Assembly (NCBI GenBank): GCA_039995105.1
Contig: CP146203.1
Location: 1,550,001 to 1,614,000, forward strand
DNA: 64,000 nucleotides
Source: Jonesiaceae bacterium BS-20
Lineage (GTDB): Bacteria; Actinomycetota; Actinomycetes; Actinomycetales; Cellulomonadaceae
Direction of reading: 5' to 3'
In this document: positions 1 to 10,083 of the stretch, piece after piece
How the letters are laid out: each line of letters opens with the position of its first letter
Numbering within the stretch: the first letter of the stretch is position 1
Notes under the pieces: generated by a model
The model's database searches: none
The model's input: the letters and a program-made list of their open reading frames with translations, nothing else
Told to the model about the DNA's origin: nothing
Position numbers and translations under genes: made by a program

Positions 1-411
1 GCTTGACCTGTCAACATCTTCGGCAGGTATGCCCTCTAAAACGTAAGCATCGAGGGAAACTTCCAAACAGAGATCCTCAACCACCTCATCGTGTTCTAGA
101 TCCTGCTCGGCTAACTCCTTGGTCGTAAACGAACCAACAGCAAAGTCCCCGGCCTCTTGGCGCACGATGTGTACCCGGAACTGCTTCGACTCAACCGCAA
201 TGCACAACGTCTCCACCGCGCCAAGTGGTGCGGTCGCAACCTTCGTTGCCTCAAGACCCTAACGGCGAGTGAAATCAGCAGCCACGATGGCAAAGATCGC
301 ACGTGTGCCTTCGTCAGTCTTTGCTTGATCAGCCTTGCCTGCCAACATGTCTAGCAATTGCACTTCGGTCATACTGGCAGCTAGGTAGCGGATTTCTGCA
401 ACAGCGTTCAT
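1..411 (-). pseudogene. Unrecognised ORF broken by an in-frame TAG, runs off the left edge
   Basis: Reading leftwards from an ATG at 411, 50 codons (starting MNAVAEIRYLAASM) end at TAG (261-259). The same frame then stays open to base 1 (GLEATKVATAPLGAVETL and onward). The continuity suggests one gene with an amber mutation or a sequencing error. An independent second gene starting at the GTG about 11 codons after the stop is also possible. The residues are acidic and hydrophobic and I recognise no domain. No ribosome binding site stands out before the ATG. Confidence 0.4.
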
Positions 412-743
412 GATGGTCTGAAGAGTCCGAGGGTAGCCGGATGTGGTTTTTTCCAGTGCCAGTTTTGACGTTGATCAAACAGAACCGGTTGAAGGTGGCG
501 ATCTGCCAGTCGATCAGATTGTGTAGTTACTGACCGGCACCGATGAATTTGGGATCTTGACGCGGTGGCTGATTGCCTCACGGGCATTGGGTGGACCATA
601 ACCCGTGAGGCAAATGCCGGTGGCGGGAACGGGTAACGGTCCACGGACAGGACGAAAAAGTTGTCGCGGAAGCGGCACTAGCACCAGCACCAGCGGCTGA
701 ACCAACCGCGGTCTCCCCTGAACGCACGAGGGACGTTGCACCA
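412..743. other. Non-coding stretch between two gene fragments
   Basis: I see no convincing gene here. All frames are short or lack start signals. A frame open from just after a TGA near 605 leads into the ORF at 744 without a standard start, which suggests that this stretch contains the degraded front of that gene. Confidence 0.3.
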
Positions 744-1166
744 GTGGTTGGGGCCATTATTGGCCGGGACCAGGTTGACGCCCTGCCGGCGGAGTTTATC
801 GGCTTTGAAACACTGACTGGTGACATTGTGACCGTCACTGCCAGGCAAGCGTTCCCTGCCGCTGTTACGAAGGATATACAGGCACACGCTGCAGCAGCGT
901 TGCAGGACGTCACTGATGGGCAGTTAGCTTTCCTGGAGCTGCAGCGAATGGCCGTTGACGTGACAGGGCTGACCGGAAGGACTGTTACTTTTGTTGCTCA
1001 GGCGCCCGGCACGGGTGAACCTACGTGGTTTGTTGCGGCACCTCAAGAGACCGTGACTGTGGATCTTGTTCCGGGTCGTTCCAAGCAGGACGCTCTCGGT
1101 GAGCTGCACAAAACTATCGCATTCCAAGAAAACCCCGACGTTTTCGAGGTCATCACTATTTCTTGA
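744..1166 (+). pseudogene. Probable C-terminal gene fragment of unknown function
   Basis: A 140-codon frame can start at GTG 744, but no ribosome binding site precedes it. The same frame is open upstream to about 606 through Ala/Pro-rich codons (APAPAAEPTAV), so the true N-terminus seems to be missing. The product (VGAIIGRDQVDALPAEF... EVITIS) is acidic, has no membrane segment and matches no family I recognise. A short independent protein is also possible. Confidence 0.35.
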
Positions 1167-1511
1167 GCACCAGTAGAAATCCACCCTTGCTCGTCCGACA
1201 GTTGGTCGTCCATATGGCGATGGACCAAGTTCGTGCTAAACGGTTGTAATTTTCGAAAACTTCCTAAGCATATTTCAGTCTAACCGCGCAGTCGACTGCG
1301 CCCTTCCCTGAGCCGTGAAACCTGAAAATCTAGGCCCACATACCTGATGGCACGATATGGACTATATGTCGGTTTTGGCGATCAAGATCTGGCTTGACCG
1401 CATACTGAATCTTATATATCGTATCTACTGAAATCCTTGGACCCCAAAAAGCTGCTTTAGTATGGGTCCGGCGGAAGGTCATGGTTTGTGCAGCATACAA
1501 AGGAGAGTAAG
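1167..1511. other. AT-rich intergenic region upstream of the export operon
   Basis: No gene is seen. The region is more AT-rich than its surroundings and holds the predicted promoter at 1394-1422 and an untranslated leader of roughly 80 bases before the TTG start at 1512. Confidence 0.4.
1394..1422 (+). promoter_or_regulatory. Predicted housekeeping-type promoter of the 1512-6051 operon
   Basis: TTGACC (1394-1399) and TATCGT (1417-1422) are separated by 17 bases, the usual sigma-70/SigA layout. It is the best-placed promoter for the five-gene operon. It is unlike the CCGCACAT element of the backbone, which fits this segment being cargo. Confidence 0.45.
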
Positions 1512-1931
1512 TTGATTAGGCGAGTGTTAATTTCTGCATTTGTGGCCATTGCGGTTTTGCTGGGCGGTGGAACCGCAGCGCAAGCTGGCACGGGGAACTG
1601 CCTTCTGGGGTATTCGTGTTTGTGGGACCTGAGGAACTTTGATGGGGACGACTACGGAACTGCGCGAAGCAAGACTTCAGTAGCCTCTTGGCTACACAAG
1701 AAGGGAGAGTCAGCCGCTGCTAATGGGCAGGCATGCCGGGATACACGCTATTACGAAAATTGGTCGATCATTACAGGCAACCCTACAGGCAGTTATTTCA
1801 CTCTAAACAGTAAGACTAAGGTCGGTTCAAACTACCGTGACCCCAACCTGTCAAACGGGGCTGGGTTTGATGGTGTGGGAATTAACTGGGCGAACAGAGT
1901 CGGTGCAGTCAGCCACACCAGTTGTTACTGA
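1512..1931 (+). CDS. Secreted peptidase inhibitor I36-like small protein
   Basis: Start TTG 1512 is chosen because AAAGGAG lies just before it; an upstream GTG at 1488 has no such site. The product is 139 residues. It has a short basic N-terminus, a hydrophobic core (VLISAFVAIAVLLGGG) and a likely cleavage after AQA, so it should be exported. The mature part (GNCLLGYSCLWDLRNFDGDD) resembles the secreted actinobacterial I36 inhibitor family, with paired cysteines and aromatic/glycine turns. The stop overlaps the next start in TGATG, so the following lipoprotein is probably translationally coupled. It could be an inhibitor, a bacteriocin-like effector or a signal. The family match is by eye. 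Confidence 0.65.
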   Translation: MIRRVLISAFVAIAVLLGGGTAAQAGTGNCLLGYSCLWDLRNFDGDDYGTARSKTSVASWLHKKGESAAANGQACRDTRYYENWSIITGNPTGSYFTLNSKTKVGSNYRDPNLSNGAGFDGVGINWANRVGAVSHTSCY

Positions 1932-2887
1932 TGTCGAGAGAGTTCGGACCGGTCCTGTTCACCCTAGTAGGCACGTTATTGCTTGCTAGTGGATGCGGGG
2001 CAGTACCCGCCTCACCGGATTCGATGCCTACGCAGGTTGAGGGAATTTCGGTTCAAGCAGAGCTGAACTCTGCAACAGGCTCCGTTACGTTACCGTTAGA
2101 CAGGTTTGTGACTAGCCGTTCAGAAGCGGATTATTTGATGGTCGCAAACACGGTTGCCGCCTCTATCTGTGCCGCTGAGCAGGGACTTGAGTATCAGGTA
2201 TACCCAACTTTTCCGGATAGCGTACAAGCTATCTATGCCCAAGAGCACTACTTTGGCCCATGGACAGTTGAACAAGCGGAGCGATGGGGAGCGGTAGAAC
2301 CTGCTACACTGAACGACCTCATCGCCAATGGCATTCTAGTTACTGAGACCTCAGCGACGCGGCCTTTCTTACCTCCTGAAGCGGGCGAGAAGGCGATAGA
2401 TGATGTGACGGATGAGGAGTTCAAGATTGTTGAGGAGTGCTTTTCAACTTCAGATCAGCAGTTTAACCAAGCGATGATCCGCAATGGGGGCTGGAACTTG
2501 GAGTATGAGCCTTTGGAGTTTAACTATAAACGTAACAAGCAAGCAGTGGCACTAGTAGGCGAGCTGGGCCAGTGTTTTAGCGACAACGGTATGAGGGCTG
2601 AGACACGTGATGATGCGCCGTGGTACCCGCAAGGGACACGAGCTGATCGGATTGATGAAGAGCAGATCCTCTTAGCGCTCAAAGCGGTCGAATGCAAAGA
2701 CGCTATCAACTTCACCCAACGAATGGCAGACATTGAAGCTCAAGAGCAGGTTGCTGTCATAGAGAAGTACTCTGCGGAGATGGTCGCGAAGGAAAACCAG
2801 ATAGATGAGGCGGTTTCTGCGGCCAAGCAACTCATCACTGAGAATCCCAACAGACTGATGGAGCAGAACCCCGATCACAAACCCTAA
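1931..2887 (+). CDS. Lipoprotein coupled to the I36-like secreted protein
   Basis: ATG 1931 overlaps the previous stop. The 318-residue product has a lipoprotein signal ending in a lipobox (LLLASGC), so it should be anchored outside the membrane. The rest is acidic and helical, with several cysteines near CAAEQGLEYQV, VEECFSTS and GQCFSDNG, and a charged C-terminal helix. I recognise no domain. Its place between a secreted protein and an export system parallels the lipoproteins at 50-53 kb. An immunity, chaperone or sensor role is inference only. Confidence 0.6.
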   Translation: MSREFGPVLFTLVGTLLLASGCGAVPASPDSMPTQVEGISVQAELNSATGSVTLPLDRFVTSRSEADYLMVANTVAASICAAEQGLEYQVYPTFPDSVQAIYAQEHYFGPWTVEQAERWGAVEPATLNDLIANGILVTETSATRPFLPPEAGEKAIDDVTDEEFKIVEECFSTSDQQFNQAMIRNGGWNLEYEPLEFNYKRNKQAVALVGELGQCFSDNGMRAETRDDAPWYPQGTRADRIDEEQILLALKAVECKDAINFTQRMADIEAQEQVAVIEKYSAEMVAKENQIDEAVSAAKQLITENPNRLMEQNPDHKP

Positions 2888-2909
2888 TAGACGGCAGCGT
2901 AACCCGGTC

Positions 2910-4142
2910 ATGGAAGCAGTAAGCAAAAAACAAGAGCCTCGACGGTTCTATCGTTCTCGTTGGATCTTGATTTGGCTCCTTGTATGTGTCCTAGTTTTGG
3001 GGATGGTTTTCCTTTTGGGAACTCTGGTGCGGTCCCCCTGGGACAGTGCAGGAGAAAACGCGGAAGCGGTGCTGATTCCCACCGCAGTAGTCAGTGAACG
3101 AGATTTCTCAGCAAGCACGGACTTGGTGCGTGGCAGGGTAGAGTTGGGATCTGAGATCGTTGTGAACCCTACGGTTACCACCGAGGAACGTGCAGTTGTC
3201 ACGGCACTCTTGGCTGATACGGGTTCAACGGTGAGATCAGGCGATGCCTTGGCCAAGGTCTCTGGTCAGCCATTGTTGCTTCTGCACCTCGATTTTCCGC
3301 TCTACCGCACTGTCCACAGCGGTGATGAAGGCGACGATGTAGTTGCGGTGCAACAGGAGCTCAAGAGACTTGGACTCTACACCGGCCGGGTTGACGGCAA
3401 ATATGGGGCAGGAACGGCAGCAGCAGTAAAGAAACTCTACGAGGCTAACGGTCTATCTGCCCCCACTCCTGCTCCAGAAACGCCAGATTCACTCGAACGG
3501 GAGACAGAAGAGCTGAGTTCAGCGGGGCAGGAAAAGAAGGAGACCTCAGAGACCCGGCCAGCAGCTGTTACCCCGCTCAAAGCTGAGCATTTCTGGGCAC
3601 TGGCAGAGGAAGAAGCAAAACTTGTGGAACTTGCGCCCGTAGGAACCGAGTTAGGTTCGACCGATACACCACTGGCTCGCCTACAGGTGGGAGAAGCGCA
3701 GTTGACCGTTCGTGTTCCTACTGCAAGCAACGACGATTACACCATGGGGGCACAAGGCACCGCTTTCCGGACCACAGACGAGGGGCAAAGCTGGGCGGTC
3801 AAGATCTCGGCAGTGGGTGATTTCACCACTGAACCACATGAGTTTGCGAACCGCCCAGGCAGGGACGTCACCTTCGAGTTTGAGACCACCGATGGACTTG
3901 AAACGGGCGCGGAAATGTATGTTGAACTAGACAAGGTAAGCCAACCCATGAGAGGTCTGGCAGTTCCGCTGACTGGGTTACGTGAAGACAAAACGGGGCC
4001 GTACGTTGATGTCCTATCCCCGCCGCAACAGGCCGGTGACCGTAAGAGGGTGTCTGTTGTGATTCTAGGTACCGGTGATGGCTTTGCCCACGTTGAATCG
4101 ACAGAACTAGCGGTTGGCGACGTTGTTGTAGTTGGTAATTGA
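2910..4142 (+). CDS. Membrane-fusion adaptor with a peptidoglycan-binding domain
   Basis: 410 residues: a basic N-terminus, one membrane span (about residues 18-40), a beta-rich HlyD/MacA-like adaptor body and an inserted PG_binding_1-like segment near residues 135-175 (DDVVAVQQELKRLGLYTGRV, then GKYGAGTAAAVKKLYEANG). An acidic low-complexity linker follows. In Gram-positive bacteria such adaptors pair with MacB-type ABC exporters and may hold the pump at the cell wall. The next two genes supply the ATPase and permease. A second adaptor of the same type lies at 48842-49951. Confidence 0.75.
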   Translation: MEAVSKKQEPRRFYRSRWILIWLLVCVLVLGMVFLLGTLVRSPWDSAGENAEAVLIPTAVVSERDFSASTDLVRGRVELGSEIVVNPTVTTEERAVVTALLADTGSTVRSGDALAKVSGQPLLLLHLDFPLYRTVHSGDEGDDVVAVQQELKRLGLYTGRVDGKYGAGTAAAVKKLYEANGLSAPTPAPETPDSLERETEELSSAGQEKKETSETRPAAVTPLKAEHFWALAEEEAKLVELAPVGTELGSTDTPLARLQVGEAQLTVRVPTASNDDYTMGAQGTAFRTTDEGQSWAVKISAVGDFTTEPHEFANRPGRDVTFEFETTDGLETGAEMYVELDKVSQPMRGLAVPLTGLREDKTGPYVDVLSPPQQAGDRKRVSVVILGTGDGFAHVESTELAVGDVVVVGN

Positions 4143-4831
4143 TGAGACTGCTGGCGGTCCAAGACGTTTACAAGACTTACAATGTGGACCCACCTGTACG
4201 AGCGTTGAAGGGCATCAACTTTGAGCTACAGATGGGCGAGCGGGTTGTCGTTTTGGGGAAATCAGGGTCCGGAAAATCCACATTTTTGAACATCATTGGG
4301 CTTCTGGATCAAGCAACTACGGGCACGGTCGAGTTTCTAGGAAATGACACGGGGGCTTTATCTCGGAGGGAGCTGGATCAACTCCGCGCAGATTCTTTGG
4401 GTTTTGTGTTTCAAGAAAACCATGTCCTCGGGCACCGTACGGTCATAGAAAACCTCCACGTCAAGCTGGGTGTCTCGTCTGTGCCTACCGCTCAATGGCC
4501 TCATAGAATTGAGCAGGTTCTTGAACAGGTTGGTTTGGGGCACCGCAAGCATTCCCATGCCCGCTTGCTTTCCGGTGGAGAAAAGCAACGCCTTGCGGTT
4601 GCACGAGCCATCATCACGTCTCCCAAGGTCGTTTTAGCGGATGAACCCACGGGAAACCTTGATGATGAGAATGCGTCAAGAGTGCTTGACCTGTTTGATA
4701 CGCAGGCACAACTGGGCTCCGCGATTGTGATCATTACTCACGATCCTAGGATGGTTGCCCGGGTGGACAGGGCACTGAGGCTTGAGGACGGGCGCCTCGT
4801 TGATCTCGATAGTCAGGAGCCCCAAAGATGA
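4142..4831 (+). CDS. MacB/LolD-type ABC transporter ATPase
   Basis: 229 residues. ATG 4142 overlaps the adaptor stop (TGATG). Walker A is GKSGSGKST, the signature is LSGGEKQ, Walker B leads into ADEPTGNLD, and the switch histidine is in ITHDPR. All catalytic motifs are present. The ADEPTGNLD form and the size place it in the MacB/LolD/FtsE group, which drives mechanotransmission-type exporters. It overlaps the permease gene by 4 bases and should form a complex with it and the adaptor. Confidence 0.9.
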   Translation: MRLLAVQDVYKTYNVDPPVRALKGINFELQMGERVVVLGKSGSGKSTFLNIIGLLDQATTGTVEFLGNDTGALSRRELDQLRADSLGFVFQENHVLGHRTVIENLHVKLGVSSVPTAQWPHRIEQVLEQVGLGHRKHSHARLLSGGEKQRLAVARAIITSPKVVLADEPTGNLDDENASRVLDLFDTQAQLGSAIVIITHDPRMVARVDRALRLEDGRLVDLDSQEPQR

Positions 4832-6051
4832 CTGGGCGTGCTTGGCGGCAGTTCAAACACAGCTTCTCTGATGTGATTATTGAGATCCACACGCGCCGGT
4901 CAAGGGCGGTCATGCTTATGGCAGCAGTGGCATTAGCAACCGGTGCGTTGGTGGCTGCGCTAGGGATCTCTACGGTAGCGGCGCGTCAAGTGAGCGCAGA
5001 CATGGCAGCTTCAACGCTTAATACGGTGACAGTCATTCCCGCGACAACACTTGGAAATCAACAGAGCGACCCCGCTGATGAAGGCCTGAGTGAGACGGTT
5101 TTTCCTTCGGACACAGTGAAGCGTGTGGAGACGCTTGGCCTGGTAAAACATGTGGGTCTCTTCAATGACCTTTCGCTAGCAACGTCTCCAATCCTTACCC
5201 GTCCGCCACACTGGCTTGACAACGTGCCGGGAGCGACCGTCGCGGGAGCTACCTCCCAATACGTGGATGCGCTCGGTGACTACCTTTCACCAGAGGTAGC
5301 TTGGATGCTGGATTCTAATCTGAAGGTTGCCTTTGTTGGAGCTGACCTTGCCGCCAAGTTGGCCATTCCCCAAGGAACTGATCTCACAGGAATCAATGTC
5401 TACCTCGATAGTGTTCCGTATTCCGTAGTGGGGATAGTTAGTTCACCGAGTGAACGCTTGGGCTCGACCGTGCTCATTCCTTATTCGCTGGGCCTTGATC
5501 TTGCTGGGTCTGATGGGCAAAGCCACCTCAAGATCTTGACTGAACCGGGTGCTGGCAACCCGGTAGCACAGAGCGTCCGGCTTGCGCTCAAGCCGGAGGC
5601 ACCCGAGCAGCTAAACGTCTCGCAGGTCCACACCATTGAAAGTTTGCGTACTGGGGTGGCAACTCAGTTGGATAAGTTGGCAGGGTTTGTGGGTGGATTT
5701 TTGCTCATCCTGACTGTTTTGTTGATTGCGAACGCCATGACCGTGTCAGTCATGGCGCGTGCCGGCGAGATTGGGATTCGCGGAGCCCTGGGAGCCTCCA
5801 GATCATTCATTGCACGCCTCTTTCTATTTGAGGGACTCATAGTTGGAGTATGCGGTGGCGTTGCGGGTTCAGCCGTCGCTGCTATCGCCATCACCCTTGT
5901 TTCGTTGTTTAGTGGTTGGTCTATCACCTATCCGTTTTGGCTCCTGGTTCTTGGGCCGCTGGTAGGAATCATTGCCGGTTTGACCTCTTCGATCTATCCG
6001 GCTTACCGGGCCGCAAGTATCCAGCCAGCGCTTGCCGTGAGATCAGATTAG
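4828..6051 (+). CDS. FtsX/MacB-type ABC permease
   Basis: 407 residues with the typical layout: an N-terminal membrane span (about residues 28-50), a large extracellular domain, then three spans towards the C-terminus (around FVGGFLLILTVLLIANAMT, EGLIVGVCGGVAGSAVAAIA and WLLVLGPLVGIIAGLTSSI). The sequence GEIGIRGALGASRSFI is the FtsX coupling region. It ends with YPAYRAASIQPALAVRSD, the common MacB tail. With the two preceding genes it makes a complete tripartite exporter, probably for the secreted protein of this operon or for defence against one. Confidence 0.85.
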   Translation: MTGRAWRQFKHSFSDVIIEIHTRRSRAVMLMAAVALATGALVAALGISTVAARQVSADMAASTLNTVTVIPATTLGNQQSDPADEGLSETVFPSDTVKRVETLGLVKHVGLFNDLSLATSPILTRPPHWLDNVPGATVAGATSQYVDALGDYLSPEVAWMLDSNLKVAFVGADLAAKLAIPQGTDLTGINVYLDSVPYSVVGIVSSPSERLGSTVLIPYSLGLDLAGSDGQSHLKILTEPGAGNPVAQSVRLALKPEAPEQLNVSQVHTIESLRTGVATQLDKLAGFVGGFLLILTVLLIANAMTVSVMARAGEIGIRGALGASRSFIARLFLFEGLIVGVCGGVAGSAVAAIAITLVSLFSGWSITYPFWLLVLGPLVGIIAGLTSSIYPAYRAASIQPALAVRSD

Positions 6052-6255
6052 TTAACCTTTTTGGATCTGCACGGTGTTCCTAGTAGCCGCTCTCAACTCA
6101 CACCGCTGCTGCAGGTTCGAACCACCTGAATGAAAAGGTTGATTTCCTTTCAGTCAGGCGACTTGAAAGTGGGGCGCATTGCGGCATGAGACCTCACGGA
6201 ACGGGTAGGGTCTTGGGCAGAGACTTTTTACCCGTGAGCCAATCCCAAAGGAAAC

Positions 6256-6697
6256 ATGAACATGACGCAAAGCCCGCCCATTGAAAGCGTGGACCGGGCC
6301 GTGCGGGTGCTTCAAGCCCTTGCAGAGGCGGGGCCAAGCGGGATTTCCTTAGTCACTCTGGCACTAAAATTAGACCTCAATAAAGCGACCGTGCACCGCA
6401 TGCTTGCGGCGCTCAAGTTCCGAGATTTTGCTGCTCAAGACCTAGCTACCGGTCACTATGTCCTAGGTGGAGGGGCCGCGCAGTTGGGGGCTTCCTTCTA
6501 TGCCCGCGAGAACCTGGCCGCCATCCTGCACCCAGCTCTGTTGTCGCTATCCGCCCAGGTGTCAGAGCTGGTTCACCTGGGGACCAGTAACGGCACCAAC
6601 ATTGTTTACTTGGACAAGGTGGAGCCAGACCATGCTGTCCGAGTATTCTCTGCCATTGGTTCCTCCGTGCCCGTGATCAGCACAGCCATGGGCCAAG
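6256..6697 (+). pseudogene. IclR-family regulator, C-terminus lost at an IS110 junction
   Basis: ATG 6256 follows AAAGGAAAC. The winged-helix part (SVDRAVRVLQALAEAGPSGI, then KATVHRMLAALK) and the first half of the effector domain are intact. Homology stops after VISTAMGQ near 6697. The frame then runs in antisense IS110 sequence to 6786 (176 codons in total, against about 250 for the family). It may bind DNA but cannot fold a full ligand domain. The space before it (6052-6255) holds inverted repeats such as CAGGT/ACCTG at 6112-6127 and TGAAAAGG/CCTTTCA nearby, possible operator sites. Confidence 0.7.
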
Positions 6698-7249
6698 TCA
6701 CGAGGACTTGGAGTGTGGAGTCATGGTCCAATCGTGGGCCAAGTACTCGTTCTAAGGCCAGGTGGATCTGGGTAAATAACCCATGAATCCTGTTGGTGGT
6801 TTGCGTGATCTGGCGAACTAAATCAAGGTCGAACCCCTGCCAGCGTCCCCAACGTTGCCTCGTCATGTTCGCTGACCTCCAGTCCGCGCAGGGTGTGGGG
6901 CAAGGTTCGTGCCGCCTCGGCAATGATGAACGCGTCCTTCTCATCAGTCTTGGCATTACCCGGATACATAGAGGCGATCCGACGCATGGTTAGCCCAGGC
7001 AGATAAGAAACATGAATACCCCTATTATGGGCCACTGCGATGGCCAGTGCACCGATCGTAGCTGGCTGATCTACGATCACCAGCACGGTGCCATGGGACT
7101 GCAAGTCCCGATCAAGAGACAGGAGCTTACGCTTTCGTTGGGTAATGTAAACTCCACACTGGCTTCCCCTCACGGGTCAAAGCGTACGCCCAGTGATGGG
7201 TTTTGCCTACCTCGATTCCTAGGGCATTATCTACATCGTCGAGGATCAT
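6697..7249 (-). pseudogene. IS110-family transposase, N-terminal remnant with frameshifts
   Basis: The reading starts at ATG 7249 (ILDDVDNALGIEVGKTHHWA, typical of IS110). It breaks by frameshift near 7150, resumes as VIVDQPATIGALAIAVAHNR and AKTDEKDAFIIAEAART (the RuvC-like DEDD domain), shifts again near 6840, and continues as LVRQITQTTNRIHGLFTQIH. It ends at the junction with the IclR gene. The Tnp20 C-terminal domain is missing. A C-terminal IS110 piece that does not overlap it lies at 29655-29900. Confidence 0.75.
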
Positions 7250-7664
7250 GGCGGTCTTCCTCCAAGCTGGGCCATGGGGTTTCTGTGTTAACTAACCATC
7301 GTCAGCCAGTCTCACACCCACGTTATTACTGGCATCTACAATGGCACCAAGCCCCGAATCGGAAATCACCGGCTACCAGACCGGTTCTGGCGCCCCCGAT
7401 CATGAACTACAACAGTGGGAAGGACACCACGCCAACACCAGCTGGCCAAGAAACCTAATCTCCACCTAGAGAAAGAACCTGTCAATAAAGTAACAGGGCA
7501 AGCTCTAGCAGTTCTACCTCATGAAACTGCTCGTCGCTGTCGGCGCAGTCTGTATACCTAGCCCTCGTACCAGGGATGGAGCCGCCCTACTCCCAAATGA
7601 GCATCAAGTTTGATGAGCTTAGGTTGGGACACTGAGTGATCAGTTTGAATATCCTCCGATTTGA
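7250..7664. other. IS110 end and non-coding remnant
   Basis: Just upstream of the IS110 start codon this stretch should include the non-coding IS110 terminus. IS110 elements lack obvious terminal inverted repeats, so I cannot fix its edge. No convincing gene is seen up to the end of the defence gene at 7665. Confidence 0.3.
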
Positions 7665-9129
7665 TTACTCAGCATGCCTCTTCGGCAGGTCTGAGTGGTG
7701 ATTTCTTACCTTAGCAACGATTCTGCGCTTTCGAAGAGTGTTGAGCAGATCATCGTAGTGTGTTCTTCTAGATGCGTTACTTTCGTAACTAGTGGATTTT
7801 TGGATGAGATCAATACAGAGTTGGCTAAGTTCCTGCCACTCAGACTCTTCGAGAGTCTCAAGGTTTTCATCCTTAACTAGGATATTCAAGAAAAAATGCC
7901 TTACCACCCAGGAGTCACAGTGGTTGATCAGCAGTAAGCGAAGCTTTGAAACCCAATCAGCTGGGCGAATAGAATACGCGAAGAATGCTGCACCAATTGA
8001 AAAGTTTGTGTCACTGATGAGTACTTTATTTTGCAGTAACTCATCAAATGCTAAGGAAAGCTTGGCAGTAGATAACTCATGAGTAACACCAGATAAAGCG
8101 AAGGCGGCTGGGAAAACTTTGAGGAACATATCTACCACTTCTTCATGACGTTCTTGAGTCACTTTTTTATCTGATTCCGCAAGAAGTTGTCTAGTTAGAT
8201 ACGTAATAAAGTCACGAAAACTTGGATCAGCATGAACTGTTCCCGTCATTATTCCCCAGTGGGTAAGAACATTCTCAAATACTTCAGTTTTTAGTGATCT
8301 GTCTGTGATCTCATAGGAGTCCCTCAAAACATTAGATACGAGACTCATCAGCCTCATAAGGGTTATCCCACGGGGAACTGACTTTTCCTCCAAGATGGGA
8401 AACGGCTCATTTGAATCGTCCTCATCATTAGAAAGATCGAAAGACCTTGCTTGGAGTAGCTCCCTGTCCTTGGAATAGTGACGGTTTGACTTGGTAGGAG
8501 GTGAAATTAGCAGCGCTTCGGGGCTTTCCCCTTGTAGTTTTGGGAGTGCTTCAAAAATTGGATTGTTAAGCTCTTCCCAATCTGTTCTATCAAGGTGGCG
8601 ATTGATAGTTCTTAAAAGTTCAGCGTCGTACCGCTTTAAAGATGCATAGTCGGTGATAATAGATGAGAAATAAAGTGGCTTCTCCAGAAGATAGTCCAGA
8701 AGTTCCGTATCCTTCACTGCCCGTTTCGCGGCAAAGTAGTGAAGATAACTTGCCCTGGCGAACAGAACTTGACCATTGTTTTTCTTTAGCACTCGTCTTT
8801 GAGTCAAATTCTCAAGGATATTGGTGGGTGAGTCCGGCCAACCCATGCTCTTCAATGAAGAGTCGAGAATCGCGACACAGTCAGACTCGCTGACACTTCC
8901 AACATTTTCCACAACCATATGCATTGCGAGTAACTCAAGCAGGGCCTCGCGAGAGTCGTGGTCCTGACCTAACCTCACATCTTCGCTGGTATCTCCTCTT
9001 CCAAGGAGTAAAGCCAAGTACTCACCGAGAATTAGCGTCTGCGAACGATTGGAAGTCAGTCTTCCTTGCTTAAGGAGGACCATCAAGACAAGAAGAACTG
9101 TGTAGGGAGTTCTCGTGTTAGATAGGGCT
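7665..9129 (-). pseudogene. SIR2-STAND defence gene, C-terminal part beyond the IS21 insertion
   Basis: An open frame (from at least 9086; it can be read back to the IS edge) encodes over 470 helical residues (TLILGEYLALLLGRGD, SREALLELLAMHMV). This resembles the helical C-terminal part of STAND NTPases. It continues the SIR2-NTPase part at 11778-13026 on the other side of the IS. By my reading, removing the IS and one copy of the 6-base target repeat gives a one-base frame offset with a TAA, so the gene seems to have gained another lesion. This piece lacks its own start signals. Confidence 0.6.
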
Positions 9130-9312
9130 TGATGGTACTTCTGTTCTGGTTACTTGGTATTCCGGTTTCTGGGTAGTGGGTACGCTCGTTCTGGCTTGTT
9201 GGTACTGGCCTGGGTGTGATTTGAGTATTGGCCAAGACCCTATCAAGGGGACTTGGCCAATACTATTTAGTAGGGAGGCTCGGGATTTAACTGGTTAGGG
9301 TTGGACTGGAAT

Positions 9313-10083
9313 CTATTCCCAAAAGTCAGCTTGGTCTCGAGCCTTTTCGTGTTTAAGTTTGCGCATATCGGTGTCTCCGATATTTAAGACTCTGGCGTTG
9401 TTGGCCAGTCGGTTGACGATGGAGTCTGCTGCGACACGGTCGGGTAGGGCTTGGAGCCAGTATCCGGGTTCGGTCTGGCTGACGATGATGGTGGGTAGTT
9501 TGTGTTCTCGCCCGACCAAGATCGCAAACAGGTCACTGGCCACGTTTTGATCGACTCCCACCGTCAAGAAGTCGTCCAGGATCAAAATATCTGTTTCGTT
9601 GAGCCTTTCTAGCAGCGCGTCGTATTCCTTGTTGTTATCGCGGGCGGTCAGCAGTTTCCTTGCGAGCTCATCGAGTCGTGAGTAATACACGGAGTGTTCG
9701 GTGTGGCAGGCGGCGATCCCAATTGCGCAGGCGATGTAGGTTTTTCCGCCACCGCTTGGCGCGATGATCAACAGGTTTGTGGGGTCATCACGCCAGGGGT
9801 GGTTTGCGTACCGTTTCATCTGGGTTTCGTTGATTGCCCGCCCTGGCAGGTAGTGCAGCTCCGCAATCGAAGCGGTGGGTAATGGAAACCGGGCTTGTTT
9901 GATGAGCCGGTCGATCTTGTTGGACCGGCGAATATCTAAGGTGTGGTCTGCTGCTTTCATGAACACTTCTTCGGGCAGTAACTTCTCATTCGCTGGGTCA
10001 TTGACCAGCTCGAAGAATTTCTGTGCAAATACGGTCAACCGAAGAGACCTGATTTTTTGGTGATCCACGTCGTTGAGCATCAT
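9313..10083 (-). CDS. istB: IS21 helper ATPase IstB (copy A)
   Basis: 256 residues, a normal length for IstB. Walker A is SGGGKT in LLIIAPSGGGKTYIACAIG and Walker B is ILILDDF, followed by a DnaC/AAA+-like core. IstB assembles on target DNA and activates the IstA transposase. The gene overlaps the istA stop by 4 bases, the usual IS21 arrangement. It appears intact. Confidence 0.9.
   Translation of the reverse strand: MMLNDVDHQKIRSLRLTVFAQKFFELVNDPANEKLLPEEVFMKAADHTLDIRRSNKIDRLIKQARFPLPTASIAELHYLPGRAINETQMKRYANHPWRDDPTNLLIIAPSGGGKTYIACAIGIAACHTEHSVYYSRLDELARKLLTARDNNKEYDALLERLNETDILILDDFLTVGVDQNVASDLFAILVGREHKLPTIIVSQTEPGYWLQALPDRVAADSIVNRLANNARVLNIGDTDMRKLKHEKARDQADFWE

Noticed and set aside
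6108-6130. GTTCGAACC palindrome as a tRNA T-arm
   Set aside because: No acceptor stem or anticodon arm nearby; more likely part of an operator before the IclR gene.
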